DNA from: Microcystis sp. T1-4
GTDB taxonomy: Bacteria; Cyanobacteriota; Cyanobacteriia; Cyanobacteriales; Microcystaceae
Reading direction: 5' to 3'
Assembly (NCBI RefSeq): GCF_000297435.1
Contig: NZ_CAIP01000012.1
Location: 1 to 5,868, forward strand
DNA: 5,868 nucleotides
The position numbers and the translations under genes are program-made. Of the stretch, positions 5,522 to 5,868 are shown one piece after another (position 1 is the stretch's first letter; each line of letters begins with the position of its first letter). Below the pieces are notes generated by a model, which searched no databases, had not been told where the DNA came from, and was given only the letters and a program-made list of their open reading frames with translations.

Positions 5522-5664
5522 TACTAAATCTTGTTATTAAAGACTGATACTAAATCCAGTTATTAAAAACTGATTATCTATTCCCTCTTTTGCATGAGTG
5601 CATGAGTAGAAAACGGGTTTCTCGGAGAAACCCGTTTTCTGTGCGTTACTCAACGGATTTAGTA
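5522..5664. mobile_element. MITE-like element with inverted ends and a long hairpin
   Basis: The ends are TACTAAATC (5522-5530) and GATTTAGTA (5656-5664), perfect inverted repeats flanked on both sides by TTA (5519-5521 and 5665-5667), a possible 3-bp target duplication. The left arm is duplicated in tandem: 5521-5546 and 5547-5572 are 26-base units that agree at 23 positions. The inner copy matches the right end better, over 11 bases (ATACTAAATCC / GGATTTAGTAT), and 38 bases of it recur at 2141-2178. Two 8-bp GCATGAGT units (5592-5607) and a perfect hairpin (5608-5640) lie inside. No ORF is present, so movement would need a transposase supplied elsewhere. Confidence 0.75.
5608..5640. repeat. 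Perfect 16-bp inverted repeat (hairpin) inside the MITE
   Basis: AGAAAACGGGTTTCTC (5608-5623) and GAGAAACCCGTTTTCT (5625-5640) are exact reverse complements around a single G. It can form a strong hairpin in RNA or single-stranded DNA. It is followed by GTGCG, not a T-run, so it is not a typical terminator, although it could protect or block transcripts that pass the apcE terminator. Confidence 0.9.
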
Positions 5665-5712
5665 TTATACCAATTCGCCAAAATGTGACTACAGATAGGC
5701 TAGAATATCATA

Positions 5713-5849
5713 AGACCTCTTGCAAAAGTCTTAAGTCGATCCTTGTACAGCAACATTTTTGAAGATTATCAACTACTAATAAATAATTAACTGAAAGTCC
5801 CTCCTATTATTGTTTCTATCGTTTGTTTTCGGATTTATGCAAGAGGTCT
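5713..5849. mobile_element. Second MITE-like element with 12-bp inverted ends
   Basis: AGACCTCTTGCA (5713-5724) and TGCAAGAGGTCT (5838-5849) are perfect 12-bp inverted repeats bounding 137 bp, and ATA flanks both ends directly (5710-5712 and 5850-5852), a possible target duplication. The interior has no ORF. From memory, such ends resemble those of IS5-type insertion sequences in cyanobacteria, so this may be an internally deleted, non-autonomous derivative. It shares no ends with the element at 5522-5664 and lies 48 bp from it. Confidence 0.75.
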
Positions 5850-5868
5850 ATATTAGTAGAGTTAAAGG

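Larger units (their letters stand above)
5465..5868. other. Gene-free right edge
   Basis: These 404 bases contain the apcE terminator and two MITE-like elements. The 48-bp gap between the elements (5665-5712) and the last 16 bases (5853-5868) show nothing I can identify. No coding region is supported. Confidence 0.7.

Noticed and set aside
5608..5640. Second intrinsic terminator after apcE
   Set aside because: The hairpin is strong, but no T-run follows and it belongs to the MITE, so a terminator call is not supported.

Overview
The window looks like chromosomal DNA from a unicellular cyanobacterium, most likely Microcystis or a close relative. The evidence is a phycobilisome core-membrane linker gene (apcE), four copies of the HIP1 octamer GCGATCGC, arrays of heptamer repeats between genes, and several MITE-like elements of the kind common in repeat-rich Microcystis genomes. 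The genus is inferred from this style, not proven.

Layout, left to right. Positions 1-117 are non-coding and hold a C6/G6 palindromic repeat. Positions 118-1317 (minus strand) encode a 399-aa protein of unassigned function; its C-terminal half resembles the Hsp70/actin-type ATPase fold by eye. A 55-bp divergent spacer separates it from a 235-aa CRP/FNR-family transcription regulator (1373-2080, plus). A repeat-filled spacer follows (eight CAGTTAT heptamers, a solo MITE arm, four TGCCTRT heptamers). Next is cutA (2246-2584, plus), then a 174-bp region with a consensus -10 box and possible RNA structure. apcE (2759-5464, plus) comes next and ends at a strong intrinsic terminator. The last 350 bases hold two unrelated MITE-like elements, one of about 143 bp with a perfect 16-bp hairpin and one of 137 bp with perfect 12-bp ends.

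ApcE is the scaffold, membrane anchor and terminal energy emitter of the phycobilisome core; its three linker repeats predict a three-cylinder core. It appears to be a single-gene transcript: a terminator and mobile-element debris follow it, and apcA/apcB/apcC are not in the window. The regulator and cutA point the same way, but the repeats separate them and nothing shows that they work together. I see no defence system, CRISPR array, RNA gene or clear novel multi-gene system. The points most worth a second look are the degenerate Hsp70-like protein, the apcE leader and the repeat elements.
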